A stretch of DNA of 64,000 bases from Alphaproteobacteria bacterium. GTDB taxonomy: Bacteria > Pseudomonadota > Alphaproteobacteria > Caulobacterales > Parvularculaceae. Both the position numbers and the translations under genes were made by a program. Positions 48,527 to 60,378 of this stretch are shown here, piece after piece; the stretch's first letter is position 1, and every line of letters begins with the position of its first letter. The notes under the pieces were generated by a model that was not told the DNA's origin, did not search any database, and saw nothing but the letters and a program-made list of their open reading frames with translations. The stretch spans positions 124,001-188,000 of the forward strand of contig WGLT01000002.1 in assembly GCA_016125425.1 (NCBI GenBank), in the 5' to 3' direction.

Positions 48527-49747
48527 CTAGAATTTGATCGAGCTTTCAATGACGGCGGTTGCGGCTTCTTCCTGGCCGCCGGCCGCCGCCGGTTTTTTGG
48601 ATTCGACGAATTGCGCCGCCGCGCCGATCGTGATGCCGCGGCCGATGAAATAGGTGACGCCCGCCTGCGCCGTCTGCGTGTTGCGGAAGAGAATGGGATC
48701 AGCCGGATTGATGCCGACGGGATCGGCCTCCGACTGGCCGTAGCCGAGCATGAAGCCCCAGTCGCCCTTCTCCTCGCCTGTGCGGAACGTGACGCCCGCG
48801 TCGAAGGCGAGATACCCTTCCTTGTCAAGATTGGCGAGGCCTGCATTGGTCGTCTTCAAAGACCCGCCGATCGTGATGCCGCGGAAACCGAGATTGAGGC
48901 CGACCGAATACGCCTTGTAGTCGCCGAAGATCGGAGACAGCGCTTGCGAGCTGTCTTTCTGCGCGGTGACCACGCTGGCGCCGAGGCCGACGAGAAGACG
49001 GTCGCCGCCGATGCGGACGCCTTTTTGATAATAGAGGGCGCCTTCAAGAACGTCTTGCCAGTGCGCGGTGTCCGTCAAAAGCGTGCCGTCCGGCGCGAGA
49101 ACGAAGCCCTTGTCCGGCGCGCAAAGCCTGTCGCCGCAATCGGCCAGCGCCGGCGAATAGGAAACGCCGAGCTGCAGGCCGCCGACGACGCCACCGAGAA
49201 AATTCGCCGGCGGCATATAGGTGATCTTGGTGGAGTAGCCGGAGAAATCGTTGACAGTATGAACGTCATTCAGGCCGGAAAGATCCGTTCGCCAATCATT
49301 GACGTTGATGGAGCGGAAAATCGTCGGCGACGTGACCGCAAGCTGGCGCGCAATGCCGGGCGCGCGCCCGACGATGATCTCGCCGAACGATCCGCGCGAA
49401 TAGGCGTAAGCGCCTTCGAGAAATGCGTCCGAACCGAGAGGGGCGATGCCCCGAGGCCCGCCGATCAACAGGCTTGAATACCGTCCGCCGGCGTAAAGAC
49501 GGTCGGGCTGCTGCCCGTCGAGTCGCCCCTCGACGACCGCGCCGATTTCGACGCCGTTTTCAAGAACGGTCGACCCCTTCAATTTTACGTCGGCGTCGGC
49601 GTCGCCTTTCGCCTTGCCGTCGCTGACGCCGGCGACGGCGGTCGCCTCGCCCGAGACCTGGAGTTTCACCGGGTCGGCGGCGTGCGCGGCGCTGGCGGCT
49701 GCGACAGCCGCGCCCAAGCCCAGGAATATCTTTCGCGTCAGCCGCAT
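48527..49747 (-). CDS. Outer-membrane porin
   Basis: Signal peptide MRLTRKIFLGLGAAVAAASAAHA, beta-rich, ends VIESSIKF (terminal Phe). Confidence 0.88.
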   Translation of the reverse strand: MRLTRKIFLGLGAAVAAASAAHAADPVKLQVSGEATAVAGVSDGKAKGDADADVKLKGSTVLENGVEIGAVVEGRLDGQQPDRLYAGGRYSSLLIGGPRGIAPLGSDAFLEGAYAYSRGSFGEIIVGRAPGIARQLAVTSPTIFRSINVNDWRTDLSGLNDVHTVNDFSGYSTKITYMPPANFLGGVVGGLQLGVSYSPALADCGDRLCAPDKGFVLAPDGTLLTDTAHWQDVLEGALYYQKGVRIGGDRLLVGLGASVVTAQKDSSQALSPIFGDYKAYSVGLNLGFRGITIGGSLKTTNAGLANLDKEGYLAFDAGVTFRTGEEKGDWGFMLGYGQSEADPVGINPADPILFRNTQTAQAGVTYFIGRGITIGAAAQFVESKKPAAAGGQEEAATAVIESSIKF

Positions 49748-50088
49748 GGGAGGTCGGGGGCCTTCAAGCTCGTCTTCTTCAGTTCAGGGTCGTCCGACGG
49801 ACATCATCCTCGAGGACCCGCTCTTGCGTCGCGAAGGCCGTCGCCAGCCAGCTCAACGCCTCTCAACAAACTCAACGCAACAAACGCGCCGCCGCCTGCA
49901 GTCGACTGACGGGCGCTTTCGCCGCAGCGCACGCCGAGGCGCGCGCTTCACCATGCCCCGTCAATTCATAAAGTCGCGGGGAAGCGCCGGTCAAGAAACC
50001 GCGGGGGCCGCCAGTTGTGTAATCGAAGGTTTGTGGTAGGAAAGCCACGTTAGCGGCGCGGGCCGCTGCGGGTGCGGATTTCTCTCCT

Positions 50089-50559
50089 ATGACGGCGGAA
50101 AAGGCCAGACTTATCAAAGTATTGCTGCTCGCGACGCTGGCGGGCGTGTTGGCCGCCTGCGCCAGCAAAGGCGGCAAGGACCCCAAAGACGCCGCGCTCG
50201 CGTCATACCGGCTCGCTTCGCGCGGCGGCGAGGCGACCACGGTTAACCGCTATTTGTGGGCGGCCTCGCTCGAAACCTTGGACTTTCTGCCGGTTTTCTC
50301 GGCCGATCCCATCGCCGGTCTGATCATCACCGACTGGTACCAGAACCCGGAAACGCCGAATGAGCGCTTCAAGGTTACGGTCTATATCCTCGACAGCTCG
50401 CTGCGGGCCGACGCGCTGAGGGTCTCCGTTTTTCGCCAGCAGCGCGACGAAAAGAGCGGCGGCTGGCAGGACGCCAGCGTCAATCCCGCGACGTCGCGCG
50501 AGATCGAGAATGCGATCCTGACGCGCGCCCGTCAGATCCGCCTCAACGAAATCAGCTAG
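50089..50559 (+). CDS. DUF3576 lipoprotein
   Basis: Lipobox LAAC; NRYLWAASLETLDFLPVFSADPIAGLIITDWYQNPETPNERFKVTVYI. Confidence 0.88.
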   Translation: MTAEKARLIKVLLLATLAGVLAACASKGGKDPKDAALASYRLASRGGEATTVNRYLWAASLETLDFLPVFSADPIAGLIITDWYQNPETPNERFKVTVYILDSSLRADALRVSVFRQQRDEKSGGWQDASVNPATSREIENAILTRARQIRLNEIS

Positions 50560-50566
50560 GCCCCCC

Positions 50567-51028
50567 TTGCCAAAGATCGACCTCGCCGCCGTTCCGGAAC
50601 GAAAAGGGTCGAGCTATCCCGCGCCTTTTGACGCGCCCTGCGCGCCGCGGGTCAGGAAGGCGCTCGGCGACGCCGGCGGGCTTTCGGATTTCGGCGTCAA
50701 CCTCCTCACCCTCGAGCCCGGCGCCTGGTCGAGCCAGCGGCACTGGCATTCGGACGAGGATGAATTCGTCTGGATCCTGTCGGGCGAGGCGACGCTCATA
50801 ACCGATGACGGCCGGCGGGTTTTGCGGGCCGGCGACTGCGCCGCCTTTCCGAAGGGCGCGGCGAACGGCCATCACCTTGTCAATGAATCGAACGCGCCCG
50901 CCGTCTGTCTTGAGGTCGGAACGCGCACCGAAACGGACGTCTGCGACTATCCGGACATCGACATGCGCTATGACCCGAAAGCCGGCGGGTACGTCCATCG
51001 CGACGGGACGCTCTATCCGAAGCGCTGA
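50567..51028 (+). CDS. Cupin-domain protein
   Basis: TTG start; WSSQRHWHSDEDEFVWILSGEATLITDDGRRVLRAGDCAAFPKG. Confidence 0.9.
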   Translation: MPKIDLAAVPERKGSSYPAPFDAPCAPRVRKALGDAGGLSDFGVNLLTLEPGAWSSQRHWHSDEDEFVWILSGEATLITDDGRRVLRAGDCAAFPKGAANGHHLVNESNAPAVCLEVGTRTETDVCDYPDIDMRYDPKAGGYVHRDGTLYPKR

Positions 51029-51109
51029 CTTTCCGTCCCTTGGGGATGACGGGCGACGCGCGGCGCTGTAATGCTCGCGCCTTTCCGACATGCGTAATTC
51101 GACAGAGCC

Positions 51110-53728
51110 ATGACCCGCTATAATTTCAAGACCGTCGAGCTGAAATGGCGACAGCGCTGGGAAGAGGCCGGCGCCTTCAGAACCGGCGAGGACAAGGACC
51201 GGCCCAAATACTACATCCTGGAGATGTTTCCCTATCCGTCGGGGCGCATCCATATCGGCCATGTGCGCAACTATGCGATGGGCGACGTCGTGGCGCGTTA
51301 CAAGCGCGCCTGCGGCTTCAACGTCCTCCATCCGATGGGCTGGGACGCCTTCGGCCTGCCGGCCGAAAACGCCGCGATGCAGACGGGCGAACATCCGCGA
51401 AAATGGACCTACGCCAATATCGAGGCGATGCGCGAACAGCTGAAGTCGATGGGCCTTTCGATCGACTGGAGCCGCGAGTTCGCGACCTGCGACCCGGAAT
51501 ATTACGCGCATCAGCAGCGGCTTTTTCTCGATTTCTGGAAAATGGGGCTCGTCGAGCGTCGCGAAAGCTACGTGAACTGGGACCCGGTCGACATGACCGT
51601 GCTCGCCAATGAACAGGTGATCGACGGCAAGGGCTGGCGTTCGGGCGCGCCGGTCGAGCGCAAAAAACTCTCGCAATGGTTTTTCAAGATCACCGACAAG
51701 GCTGAAGACCTTTTGGCCGCGCTCGACGACGGGCGCCTGTCCGGCTGGCCGGACAATGTGCGCCTGATGCAGCGGAACTGGATCGGCAAGTCGAAGGGCG
51801 CGCGGCTGAAATTCCGTTTCGCCGGCGCGGCGCCGAAAAGATTTGACGGAATCGAGATTTACACGACGCGCCCGGACACCCTGTTCGGCGCGTCCTTTGT
51901 CGCGGTCGCCCCCGATCATCCGCTTGCGGCGCATTTCGCCAAGGATGACCCCGAGCTTTCCGTCTTCATCCACGAATGCCAGCAGACCGGCACGTCGGAA
52001 GAAGCGATTGAAAAGGCCGAGAAAAAGGGAAAACGCCTTCCCGTCGAAGTCGAACACCCCTTCGCGCCCGGAAAGACGCTGCCCGTTTACGTCGCGAATT
52101 TCATTCTGATGAACTACGGGACCGGCGCGATCTTCGGCTGCCCGGCGCATGACCAGCGCGACCTCGATTTCGTGCGGAAATACGGCCTTCCCGTCATTCC
52201 GGTCGTTCTGCCGCCGGGCGCCGATCCGAAAACATTCGCCGTCGAGGACGAGGCCTATGCCGGGCCCGGCACGCTTTTCAACTCCGGATTCCTCAACGGC
52301 CTCGCCGTCGAGGAGGCGATTTCGACCGCGATCAAAAGAATCGAGGATCTGGGCCTCGGCGCCGGCGCGACGAACTGGCGTCTGAGAGACTGGGGCGTAT
52401 CGCGCCAGCGCTTCTGGGGCTGTCCGATTCCCGCCATTCACTGCGGGAAATGCGGCGTCGTTCCGGTTCCCGAAAAGGACCTGCCAGTCAAACTGCCCGA
52501 GCTCGACGCGAGCGAATTCTCAATTCCCGGCAATCCGCTCGACCGCGCGGAAGGCTGGCGCGACGTTCCATGTCCGGAGTGCGGCGGGCGGGCGCGCCGG
52601 GAGACCGACACGATGGACACATTCGTCGATTCCTCGTGGTATTTCGCGCGGTTCGCGGCCGGCCGGCCGGACAAGCCCGTCGAAAAGGCGGACGCCGATT
52701 ACTGGCTGCCCGTCGACCAGTATATCGGCGGCATCGAGCACGCGATTTTGCATCTACTCTATGCGCGCTGGTTTACGCGCGCGATGAAAGATACGGGCTG
52801 GCTGTCCGCCGAGGAGCCTTTCGCGCGGCTCTTCACGCAAGGCATGGTCACGCATGCGACGTATAGGGACAAAAAAGGCGCCTGGCTTTCCCCGGACGAG
52901 GTGGTCTCGCGCGACGGTAAGGTGGTGACGATTGCGGGCGAGCCCGTAATCGTCGGCGCCATCGAGAAAATGTCGAAGTCGAAAAAGAACGTCGTCTCGC
53001 CGGAGCGGATCGCCGAAACCTATGGCGCGGATGCGGCGCGCTGGTTCATGCTTTCCGACTCGCCCCCCGAGCGCGACGTCGAATGGACCGAAGACGGCGT
53101 CGCCGGCGCCTGGCGGCTTGTCCAGCGCATCTGGGACGTCGTCGAGCCGGCGAGGGGCGCGCTCAAAGCGCATGACCTTTCGAAACCGCCGGCGAAGGGG
53201 AGCGAAGCCGACCTTTATCTCCGCCGGGCGACCCACGCCGCGATCGCCGGCGTCACGGACGACATCGAGCATTTCCGTTTCAACAAGGCGATCGCGCGCA
53301 TCTATGAATTCCTGAATGCGCTCAAAAAGGCCCCGCCCATGACCAAGGCCGACGGAACGCCGGCCATGGGCGCGCGGGCGGAAGCCTTCGCGCAGGCCGA
53401 AGCGCTGTCGGCGCTGACGCGGCTCATCGCGCCCTTCATCCCGCATCTCGCCGAAGAATGCTGGGAGACGCTGGGCGGAGAAGGTTTCGTCTGCGACGCG
53501 CCCTGGCCCAAGGCGGACCCGGCTCTCCTCGTCAGGGAGACCGTGACGCTCGGCGTTCAGGTGAACGGCAAACGCCGCGCCGAAATCGAGGTCCCGGCCG
53601 AGGCGGACGCAAAGGCGGTGGAAGAAGCGGCCTTGTCCGATGAGGCGGTGAAGCGGCATATTGACGGCAAGACGATTCGGAAAGTCGTCGTGGTGCCGGG
53701 CCGGATCGTCAACATCGTCGCCGGCTAG
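51110..53728 (+). CDS. leuS: Leucyl-tRNA synthetase
   Basis: [17 protein letters not shown] (HIGH) and EKMSKSKKN (KMSKS). Confidence 0.98.
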   Translation: MTRYNFKTVELKWRQRWEEAGAFRTGEDKDRPKYYILEMFPYPSGRIHIGHVRNYAMGDVVARYKRACGFNVLHPMGWDAFGLPAENAAMQTGEHPRKWTYANIEAMREQLKSMGLSIDWSREFATCDPEYYAHQQRLFLDFWKMGLVERRESYVNWDPVDMTVLANEQVIDGKGWRSGAPVERKKLSQWFFKITDKAEDLLAALDDGRLSGWPDNVRLMQRNWIGKSKGARLKFRFAGAAPKRFDGIEIYTTRPDTLFGASFVAVAPDHPLAAHFAKDDPELSVFIHECQQTGTSEEAIEKAEKKGKRLPVEVEHPFAPGKTLPVYVANFILMNYGTGAIFGCPAHDQRDLDFVRKYGLPVIPVVLPPGADPKTFAVEDEAYAGPGTLFNSGFLNGLAVEEAISTAIKRIEDLGLGAGATNWRLRDWGVSRQRFWGCPIPAIHCGKCGVVPVPEKDLPVKLPELDASEFSIPGNPLDRAEGWRDVPCPECGGRARRETDTMDTFVDSSWYFARFAAGRPDKPVEKADADYWLPVDQYIGGIEHAILHLLYARWFTRAMKDTGWLSAEEPFARLFTQGMVTHATYRDKKGAWLSPDEVVSRDGKVVTIAGEPVIVGAIEKMSKSKKNVVSPERIAETYGADAARWFMLSDSPPERDVEWTEDGVAGAWRLVQRIWDVVEPARGALKAHDLSKPPAKGSEADLYLRRATHAAIAGVTDDIEHFRFNKAIARIYEFLNALKKAPPMTKADGTPAMGARAEAFAQAEALSALTRLIAPFIPHLAEECWETLGGEGFVCDAPWPKADPALLVRETVTLGVQVNGKRRAEIEVPAEADAKAVEEAALSDEAVKRHIDGKTIRKVVVVPGRIVNIVAG

Positions 53729-53766
53729 CGCGGCGCGTTCGCGCCCTCAAACGCGGTGAAACCAGA

Positions 53767-54294
53767 ATGCGCAAGCTGATCCTGTCCGCCGTCGCCGCCG
53801 GTCTTGCGCCGCTCGTCGCCGGCTGCGGATTCACGCCGCTCTACGCAACGCATGAGGCCGGCGTTCCGCAGGGTCTGCTGGCGGTGCATTTCGCGGGCGT
53901 CAGCGCCAGCGAAGAGGCCGCCGACGCCGTGACCCGGGCCTTCCGCGATCGCACGGCGCGGGCCGGCGCGCCGGCGCAATACGACCTTTCGATCTCCGTC
54001 ACCGAGACGGCCCAGCCGCTCGCCGTCCAGATCGACAATTCGGTCACGCGCTTCAATTACCAGATGAAGGGAAAATACACGCTGACGCGCCGCTCCGACG
54101 GCAAATCGTTCAGCGGCAAGGCGATGTCGGTCGCATCCTTCAACATCGTCAATTCGCAATATTCGACTCTGTTCGCCGAGAACGCGGCGCGCGACAAAGC
54201 CGCCCGCATGCTCGCCGAAGAAGTGGAGCGCGACATCCTCGTCAAACTCGATATGGCGCGGGGAGCGCAAGCGACGGCCGCGCGCGGCGAATGA
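53767..54294 (+). CDS. lptE: LPS assembly lipoprotein LptE
   Basis: Lipobox VAGC; GFTPLYA and position between leuS and holA. Confidence 0.9.
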   Translation: MRKLILSAVAAGLAPLVAGCGFTPLYATHEAGVPQGLLAVHFAGVSASEEAADAVTRAFRDRTARAGAPAQYDLSISVTETAQPLAVQIDNSVTRFNYQMKGKYTLTRRSDGKSFSGKAMSVASFNIVNSQYSTLFAENAARDKAARMLAEEVERDILVKLDMARGAQATAARGE

Positions 54295-55352
54295 CGGCGC
54301 TCTCGAGCCGGCAGATCGCGGATTTCGTCAAACGCGGCGTCAAGGCCGGCGGCGCGGTGCTGATTTACGGCCCGGATGCGGGCCTCGTGCGCGAGCGCGC
54401 CGACGAACTCGCCCGGCGCGTCGTGCGCGACTTCAAGGATCCTTTCAATTACATAGAGCTGTCCGACGCCGATGTGAAAGCCGATCCGGCGCGTCTCGCC
54501 GACGAAGCGGCGGCGCTGTCTTTCGCCGGCGGCGAGCGCGTCGTGCGGCTGAAGACGGCGGGCGAAGCCGGCGCTTCAGCCGCCAAGACCCTCGTCGACG
54601 CCCTCGAAAAGGGGAGCCTCAAAAGCAATGCGCTTGTTCTCATAGAGGCGGGCGATCTCGCAAAATCATCCGGACTCAGAAAAACATTTGAGAAGGCGTC
54701 GCGGGCGACGGCCTTGCCCTGTTATGCGGATGCGCCGGCGGACATACGCGCCCTGGCGGTCGAAAGCGCGCGCGCCGAAGACCTCTCTTTCGAGCCGGAC
54801 GCGCTTGATCTTCTGGTCTCGCTGCTGGGCGAGGACCGCGGCGTCAGCCGGTCGGAGGTCGACAAGCTCATCGCGTTCAAGGGCTTCAAAAACCAACGCT
54901 CCGGACCCGGAACGATCACGCCGGAGGACGTGCGCGCGACCCTGTCGGACGGCGTCGGCGACGCGCTCGACGAGGCCGCGGCGGCGGCGGCCGACGGCGC
55001 GGCGGGCCGGCTTGCGCGCGCGCTTTCAAAATCCGCGGCGGCCGGCGCCAACCCGGTCACGCTGATCCGCGCGCTCTCGCGCTCCTTTTCGCGGCTTCGC
55101 GAGGCGCAAGGACTGATCGCGGCCGGCGAAAGCGCGCAAGGCGCGATGAAACGTCTGCGGCCGCCCGTTTTTTTCCTCGAGGCGCGCGCCTTTGAAGCGC
55201 GCCTCCATAAATGGCCGATCGCAAGTCTCGATCGGGCGCTTGACCTTCTCATCGAGGCCGAACTCGAGGCGAAATCGACGGGCGCGCCGCAGCGCGAAAT
55301 CGCCGAGCGCGCGGCGCTGCGCCTCGCGCTGATGGCGGCGCGGCGCCGCTGA
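54291..55352 (+). CDS. holA: DNA polymerase III subunit delta
   Basis: GGAVLIYGPDAGLVRERADELARRV; conserved leuS-lptE-holA order. Confidence 0.92.
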   Translation: MTALSSRQIADFVKRGVKAGGAVLIYGPDAGLVRERADELARRVVRDFKDPFNYIELSDADVKADPARLADEAAALSFAGGERVVRLKTAGEAGASAAKTLVDALEKGSLKSNALVLIEAGDLAKSSGLRKTFEKASRATALPCYADAPADIRALAVESARAEDLSFEPDALDLLVSLLGEDRGVSRSEVDKLIAFKGFKNQRSGPGTITPEDVRATLSDGVGDALDEAAAAAADGAAGRLARALSKSAAAGANPVTLIRALSRSFSRLREAQGLIAAGESAQGAMKRLRPPVFFLEARAFEARLHKWPIASLDRALDLLIEAELEAKSTGAPQREIAERAALRLALMAARRR

Positions 55353-55573
55353 GCGGGCGGGCGCCGTCGAAGGCGGGTGGCCGGCGCATCCTCTTGAGGC
55401 GATCATCTCTGAAGGTACGCGCGCCGGCCGGACGTCAACGGACGCATGACGCGCGAGTAAATGCCCGAGGCTTGTGGCGCCTTGGTGAAGGGGCGATGAC
55501 AGCGCGGTGAAAGCCCGCGCTCCGGACGGCCATTCTTTCCACAGCGCAAGGGAAAACCGCCGGGCGGAGCGGC

Positions 55574-57070
55574 CTAGCCGGCGAAAATCTCCGGCGTTCT
55601 CGCCGCCCATGGCCGGGCTTCCTCGAGCGCGAAGGCGAGCTCGAGGAGCGTTTTCTCCGCGCCCTTGGCCGCGCCGAACTGAACGCCGATCGGCAGGCCC
55701 GCCGCGCTCCAGCCCAGCGGAACGCTCATCGCCGGCGCGCCGGTGACATTGAACAACGGCGTGTAGCCGATCTCTTCGAACAGCCGGGAGCGGAGGGTTT
55801 CGAACGGAACGTCGCCCCGGAAGAACCCCAGCTCGTGCGGCGGCGAACGAAAGCATGGCGAGATCACGACGTCATAATTCGCGATCCAGGAATCATAGGC
55901 GGCCTCCGCCGCGAGAAGGCCCTTAATGGTCGCCTCGACCTTTTCGGGCGGCAACGCCCTCGCTTCGCGCGCCATTTCGAGCGTGAACGGCTCGAACATT
56001 TTCTCGTCGGGCGGGCGTCCCGCGCGCGCGGCGGCGAGGGCGACGTCCTTCGCCGCGCCGAGCGCCCAGTAATTGAAGAAATTATCCGTAAACGATGCAT
56101 CGACGGGCCATGCGCCCTCCTCGACCGCATGGCCGAGGGTTTCGAGCAGCGAGGCCGAAGCCTCGACGGCGGTTGCGACTTCAGCAGACGCATCGAGCCC
56201 GGTGACCGTTTTGGTGATGAGCGCGACCTTGAGCTTCCTTGTCCCCGGCCCCGCGACAAGGCCGACGGGCGCGAAAGCCGCCTCGGCGCCCGCCTTTTCG
56301 GTCGCCGCCAGCATTCCCGCCGAATCCCGCACGCTGCGGGAAACGCAGTGCCGGACCGACAGATCCACCGGCGCGCCGGTGGGCTCGTCGCCGATCATGC
56401 GCCGGCGCGACGGTTTTAATCCGAATACGCCGCAATTCGAGGAAGGAAGGCGTATCGAGCCCCCGCCGTCCGAGGCCTGCGCCATCGGCGTGACTCCGGC
56501 CGCGACGGCCGCAGCCGCGCCGCCGGACGAGCCGCCGGCCGAACGCGTCGGGTCCCAGGGATTTTTCGTCGGACCGAATGCGAGCGGCTCGGTCGTCGGC
56601 AGATATCCCTCCTCGGGGGTCGCCGACTTTCCGATCGAAATCACGCCCGTGCGAAAGACGGCGTTGATATAGTCGGTCTGAACCTCCGGCGGCGGCAGGC
56701 CTTCGGTCGAGCGGCTGCCGCGCCGCGTCGGCACGCCCGTGACGTCCTCGAGATCCTTGATGAGATAGGGAACGCCCGCAAAGGGGCCGGGACGCGTCTG
56801 CTTCGCCCGCTCGCGCGCGCGGTCATAAGTCGCCGTTACGAGGAAATTGATCTCGGGCTGGACTTTCTGCGCGCGCGCGATCGCCGCGTCGACCGCTTCG
56901 CTCGCGGTCATTTCGCCTTTGCGGATGAGATCGGCGGTCTCCGTCGCATCCGGAAGGCGGCGCGTCTCGGCGAGCTTTGCGCCGGAGTCCGCCTCGGGTT
57001 TGCGCGAACAGGCGGCGAGCCCCGTCGCGCCCGCCGCCGCGAGCATGGCGCGTCGGTTTAATCTTGTCAT
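55574..57070 (-). CDS. Amidase with Tat-like/lipoprotein-like signal
   Basis: Amidase signature DPTRSAGGSSGGAAAAVAAGVTPMAQASDGGGSIRLPSSNCGVFGLKPSRRR; N-terminus NRRAMLAAAGATGLAACS. Confidence 0.9.
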   Translation of the reverse strand: MTRLNRRAMLAAAGATGLAACSRKPEADSGAKLAETRRLPDATETADLIRKGEMTASEAVDAAIARAQKVQPEINFLVTATYDRARERAKQTRPGPFAGVPYLIKDLEDVTGVPTRRGSRSTEGLPPPEVQTDYINAVFRTGVISIGKSATPEEGYLPTTEPLAFGPTKNPWDPTRSAGGSSGGAAAAVAAGVTPMAQASDGGGSIRLPSSNCGVFGLKPSRRRMIGDEPTGAPVDLSVRHCVSRSVRDSAGMLAATEKAGAEAAFAPVGLVAGPGTRKLKVALITKTVTGLDASAEVATAVEASASLLETLGHAVEEGAWPVDASFTDNFFNYWALGAAKDVALAAARAGRPPDEKMFEPFTLEMAREARALPPEKVEATIKGLLAAEAAYDSWIANYDVVISPCFRSPPHELGFFRGDVPFETLRSRLFEEIGYTPLFNVTGAPAMSVPLGWSAAGLPIGVQFGAAKGAEKTLLELAFALEEARPWAARTPEIFAG

Positions 57071-57236
57071 TTTTATCCCCCCCTTTTGCGACCTCAAAAA
57101 GAAAGGCTAATTCCGAAGCGCTGGCAAGTTGGAGCCGCAGGGACAGGCGCCAGGCCGCTCGTTGGCGAATCCAGCAAGAACACTGGCGCTTTTCGCTATT
57201 TTGTTGTCCACTGTTTGAGAAGGCGGGGGTTCGACA

Positions 57237-57917
57237 ATGTTGTTTAGGAATGGCGGCGCGGCGCTTTTGTTTTTATTGTTGGCGGCCAGTCGTGCATTTG
57301 CGGCAAGCACGCCTGTTTTCGGGCCGGCTCATTTCGATAGCAAAGGCCCAATCCGGATCGTGATCGGGACAACCCGCGATGGCGCTCTCGTCTGGGCGTT
57401 GAATCTGAGTTCACACACCCGCGTTATCCATTTGACCGTCGCGCACTACAAGAACGCCGCGACAGGCGAAACAGAGTCCCGGCAAGAGTCCATTTCTCTT
57501 GGCCCCTATGCGGACAGCGGACCGATATTGCTGTCGGCTATCGAGCCATCGCCGTCATGGCTCGAAAGTTGGACAGTCGATCCGGCAGCCGACCCGGTCG
57601 AACAATGGGCGGGCTATGCGCCGCTCGAAACGCCCGCGCCCGACCGCGAGGCGCATCCGATCTACCGGAAGGCGCCAACCTATCCCCAATGGTGCATGGC
57701 TGATGCGCGCGACGAGGAAACGGTCTTTGTAAGGTTCATCGTTTCAGAGCGCGGGACGACCAAATCCGCGCGGGTTTTACGCTCAACCGACAAATGCCTG
57801 GAGCAACCGGCGCTCTGGGCGATTTCGAGCTGGCTCTATGCTCCAAAAATCCAGAACGGCAAGCCTGTGATCTCGACCTATGAAGAGGTCCCGATCGTCT
57901 TCCGGCTTTCAGGCTAG
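57237..57917 (+). CDS. Secreted protein with TonB C-terminal-like domain
   Basis: Signal peptide; RKAPTYPQWCMADARDEETVFVRFIVSERGTTKSARVLRSTDKCLEQPALWAISSWLYAP. Confidence 0.72.
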   Translation: MLFRNGGAALLFLLLAASRAFAASTPVFGPAHFDSKGPIRIVIGTTRDGALVWALNLSSHTRVIHLTVAHYKNAATGETESRQESISLGPYADSGPILLSAIEPSPSWLESWTVDPAADPVEQWAGYAPLETPAPDREAHPIYRKAPTYPQWCMADARDEETVFVRFIVSERGTTKSARVLRSTDKCLEQPALWAISSWLYAPKIQNGKPVISTYEEVPIVFRLSG

Positions 57918-57949
57918 AGCCAATCCGGACATTAATCTCTATACGGATG

Positions 57950-58869
<920 letters not shown>

Positions 58870-58873
<4 letters not shown>

Positions 58874-59676
58874 GCGGCCTCCTTCTTCGCGCGCTCGCGC
58901 TGAATGACTTCGCTCGCAAGGCCGATATAGGCCTGGCTGCCCGGACATTTGAGGTCGTAAAGAAGCGCCGGCTTGCCGAAACTCGGCGCCTCGGAAATGC
59001 GCACATTGCGGGGGATCACGGTCTTGTAGACCTTGTCCTTGAGATGCGCGCGCACATCTTCCTCGACCTGGGCGGACAGATTGTTGCGCCGGTCGTGCAT
59101 GGTCAAAACGACGCCCTGCAATTCGAGTTTCGGATTAATCCGCGCCCGGACCGTATCGATCGTGCGCATGATCTGGGAGAGCCCCTCGAGCGCGAAGAAC
59201 TCGCATTGAAGCGGAATGATGACGGCGTCGGCCGCCGCAAGCGCGTTCACCGTCAAAAGCGACAGCGAGGGCGGGCAGTCGATGACGACATAGGAGACCG
59301 GATCGCCCGTGCGCACATAGTCGGCGAGCGCGTCGGCGAGACGGTAATGGCGCCGGTCGGCGTCGATCAGCTCGACTTCGGCGCCGGCGAGATCGACCCC
59401 GCCCGGCGCCAGAGAAAGACCCGGAATGCCCGTCTCCTTGACCGCGGCCTCGAGCCGGCGCTCCCCCATCAGGACGTCATAGGTCGTCACGGAGCGATCG
59501 GCGGCGAACAGGCCGAGCCCGGTCGACGCATTTCCCTGCGGGTCGAGATCGACGAGAAGGACCGTTTCGCCGACTGCGACGAGCGCGGTCGCGAGATTGA
59601 TCGCCGTCGTCGTTTTGCCGACGCCGCCTTTCTGATTGGCGATGGCGAGAATGCGGGGCTTACCGGGCGTGCTCAC
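58870..59676 (-). CDS. parA: Chromosome partitioning ATPase ParA
   Basis: RILAIANQKGGVGKTTTAINLATAL. Confidence 0.97.
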
Positions 59677-60305
59677 GGGCGGGGCGCCTCAATCGGGACG
59701 ATATGGCGGACGGCGAGAATGGTAGAACCGGCGCTCGTCGCGCTCGGATATTTGACTGTCTCGGTATGCCAAGATTTAGCCGCTTCGGTCAATTCGGCCT
59801 CAACATCTTGTCCCTTGAGAAAAAGACACAGCGTCTTTTCTCCCGCGATTTCATGGGCGTAGGCAAGAAGCTTCGCAAGCGGCGCCAAGGCGCGCGCGAC
59901 GATCACATCCGGCGGCGAAATCTCAAGGCTTTCAATGCGTTGCGGCACTACCGCGATGTTATCAAGGTCCATGGCTTGCGCGGCCGCGCGCAAAAAGGCG
60001 GCCTTTTTGCCGATCGATTCGACGAGCGTGACGGCGAGCCCGCGTTCTTTCCCCATGGCGGCGAGGACGAGGCCCGGAAACCCGGCGCCCGAACCGAGGT
60101 CGACAAGCGCGCGCGCGCGCGCCGGGATGAGCGGGAAAAGCTGCGCGCTGTCGAGGTAATGCCGGCGCCAGCGGTCTGGCAGGGTCGAGCGCGCGACGAG
60201 GTTATGGCGCGCCGACCAGTCGAGCAGGATCGCATCGTATGACTTGAGGCGCCGGAGTGTTTCACGTGAAACACTACTCGCCGCAGCGAAGTCTTCCGGC
60301 GTCAT
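59673..60305 (-). CDS. rsmG: 16S rRNA (guanine527-N7)-methyltransferase
   Basis: LVDLGSGAGFPGLVLAAMG; start MTPEDFAAA at 60305. Confidence 0.95.
   Translation of the reverse strand: MTPEDFAAASSVSRETLRRLKSYDAILLDWSARHNLVARSTLPDRWRRHYLDSAQLFPLIPARARALVDLGSGAGFPGLVLAAMGKERGLAVTLVESIGKKAAFLRAAAQAMDLDNIAVVPQRIESLEISPPDVIVARALAPLAKLLAYAHEIAGEKTLCLFLKGQDVEAELTEAAKSWHTETVKYPSATSAGSTILAVRHIVPIEAPRP
60258..60273. promoter_or_regulatory. parS site (perfect palindrome TGTTTCACGTGAAACA)
   Basis: 16/16 match to TGTTTCACGTGAAACA, inside rsmG 5' coding region. Confidence 0.93.
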
Positions 60306-60327
60306 GGACGATTGTTCGGGTGCGGAT

Positions 60328-60343
60328 TGTTTCACGCGAGCCA
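60328..60343. promoter_or_regulatory. Degenerate parS-like site
   Basis: TGTTTCACGCGAGCCA, 13/16 match, between mnmG and rsmG. Confidence 0.4.
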
Positions 60344-60378
60344 AATCCCCCCGCCGGCCGCGCGCGAAGGCGCGCAAA

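Noticed and set aside
50552-52441. 629-aa minus-strand ORF
   Set aside because: Antisense to cupin gene and leuS; Arg/Ala/Gly-rich shadow ORF typical of high-GC DNA with no recognisable domain.
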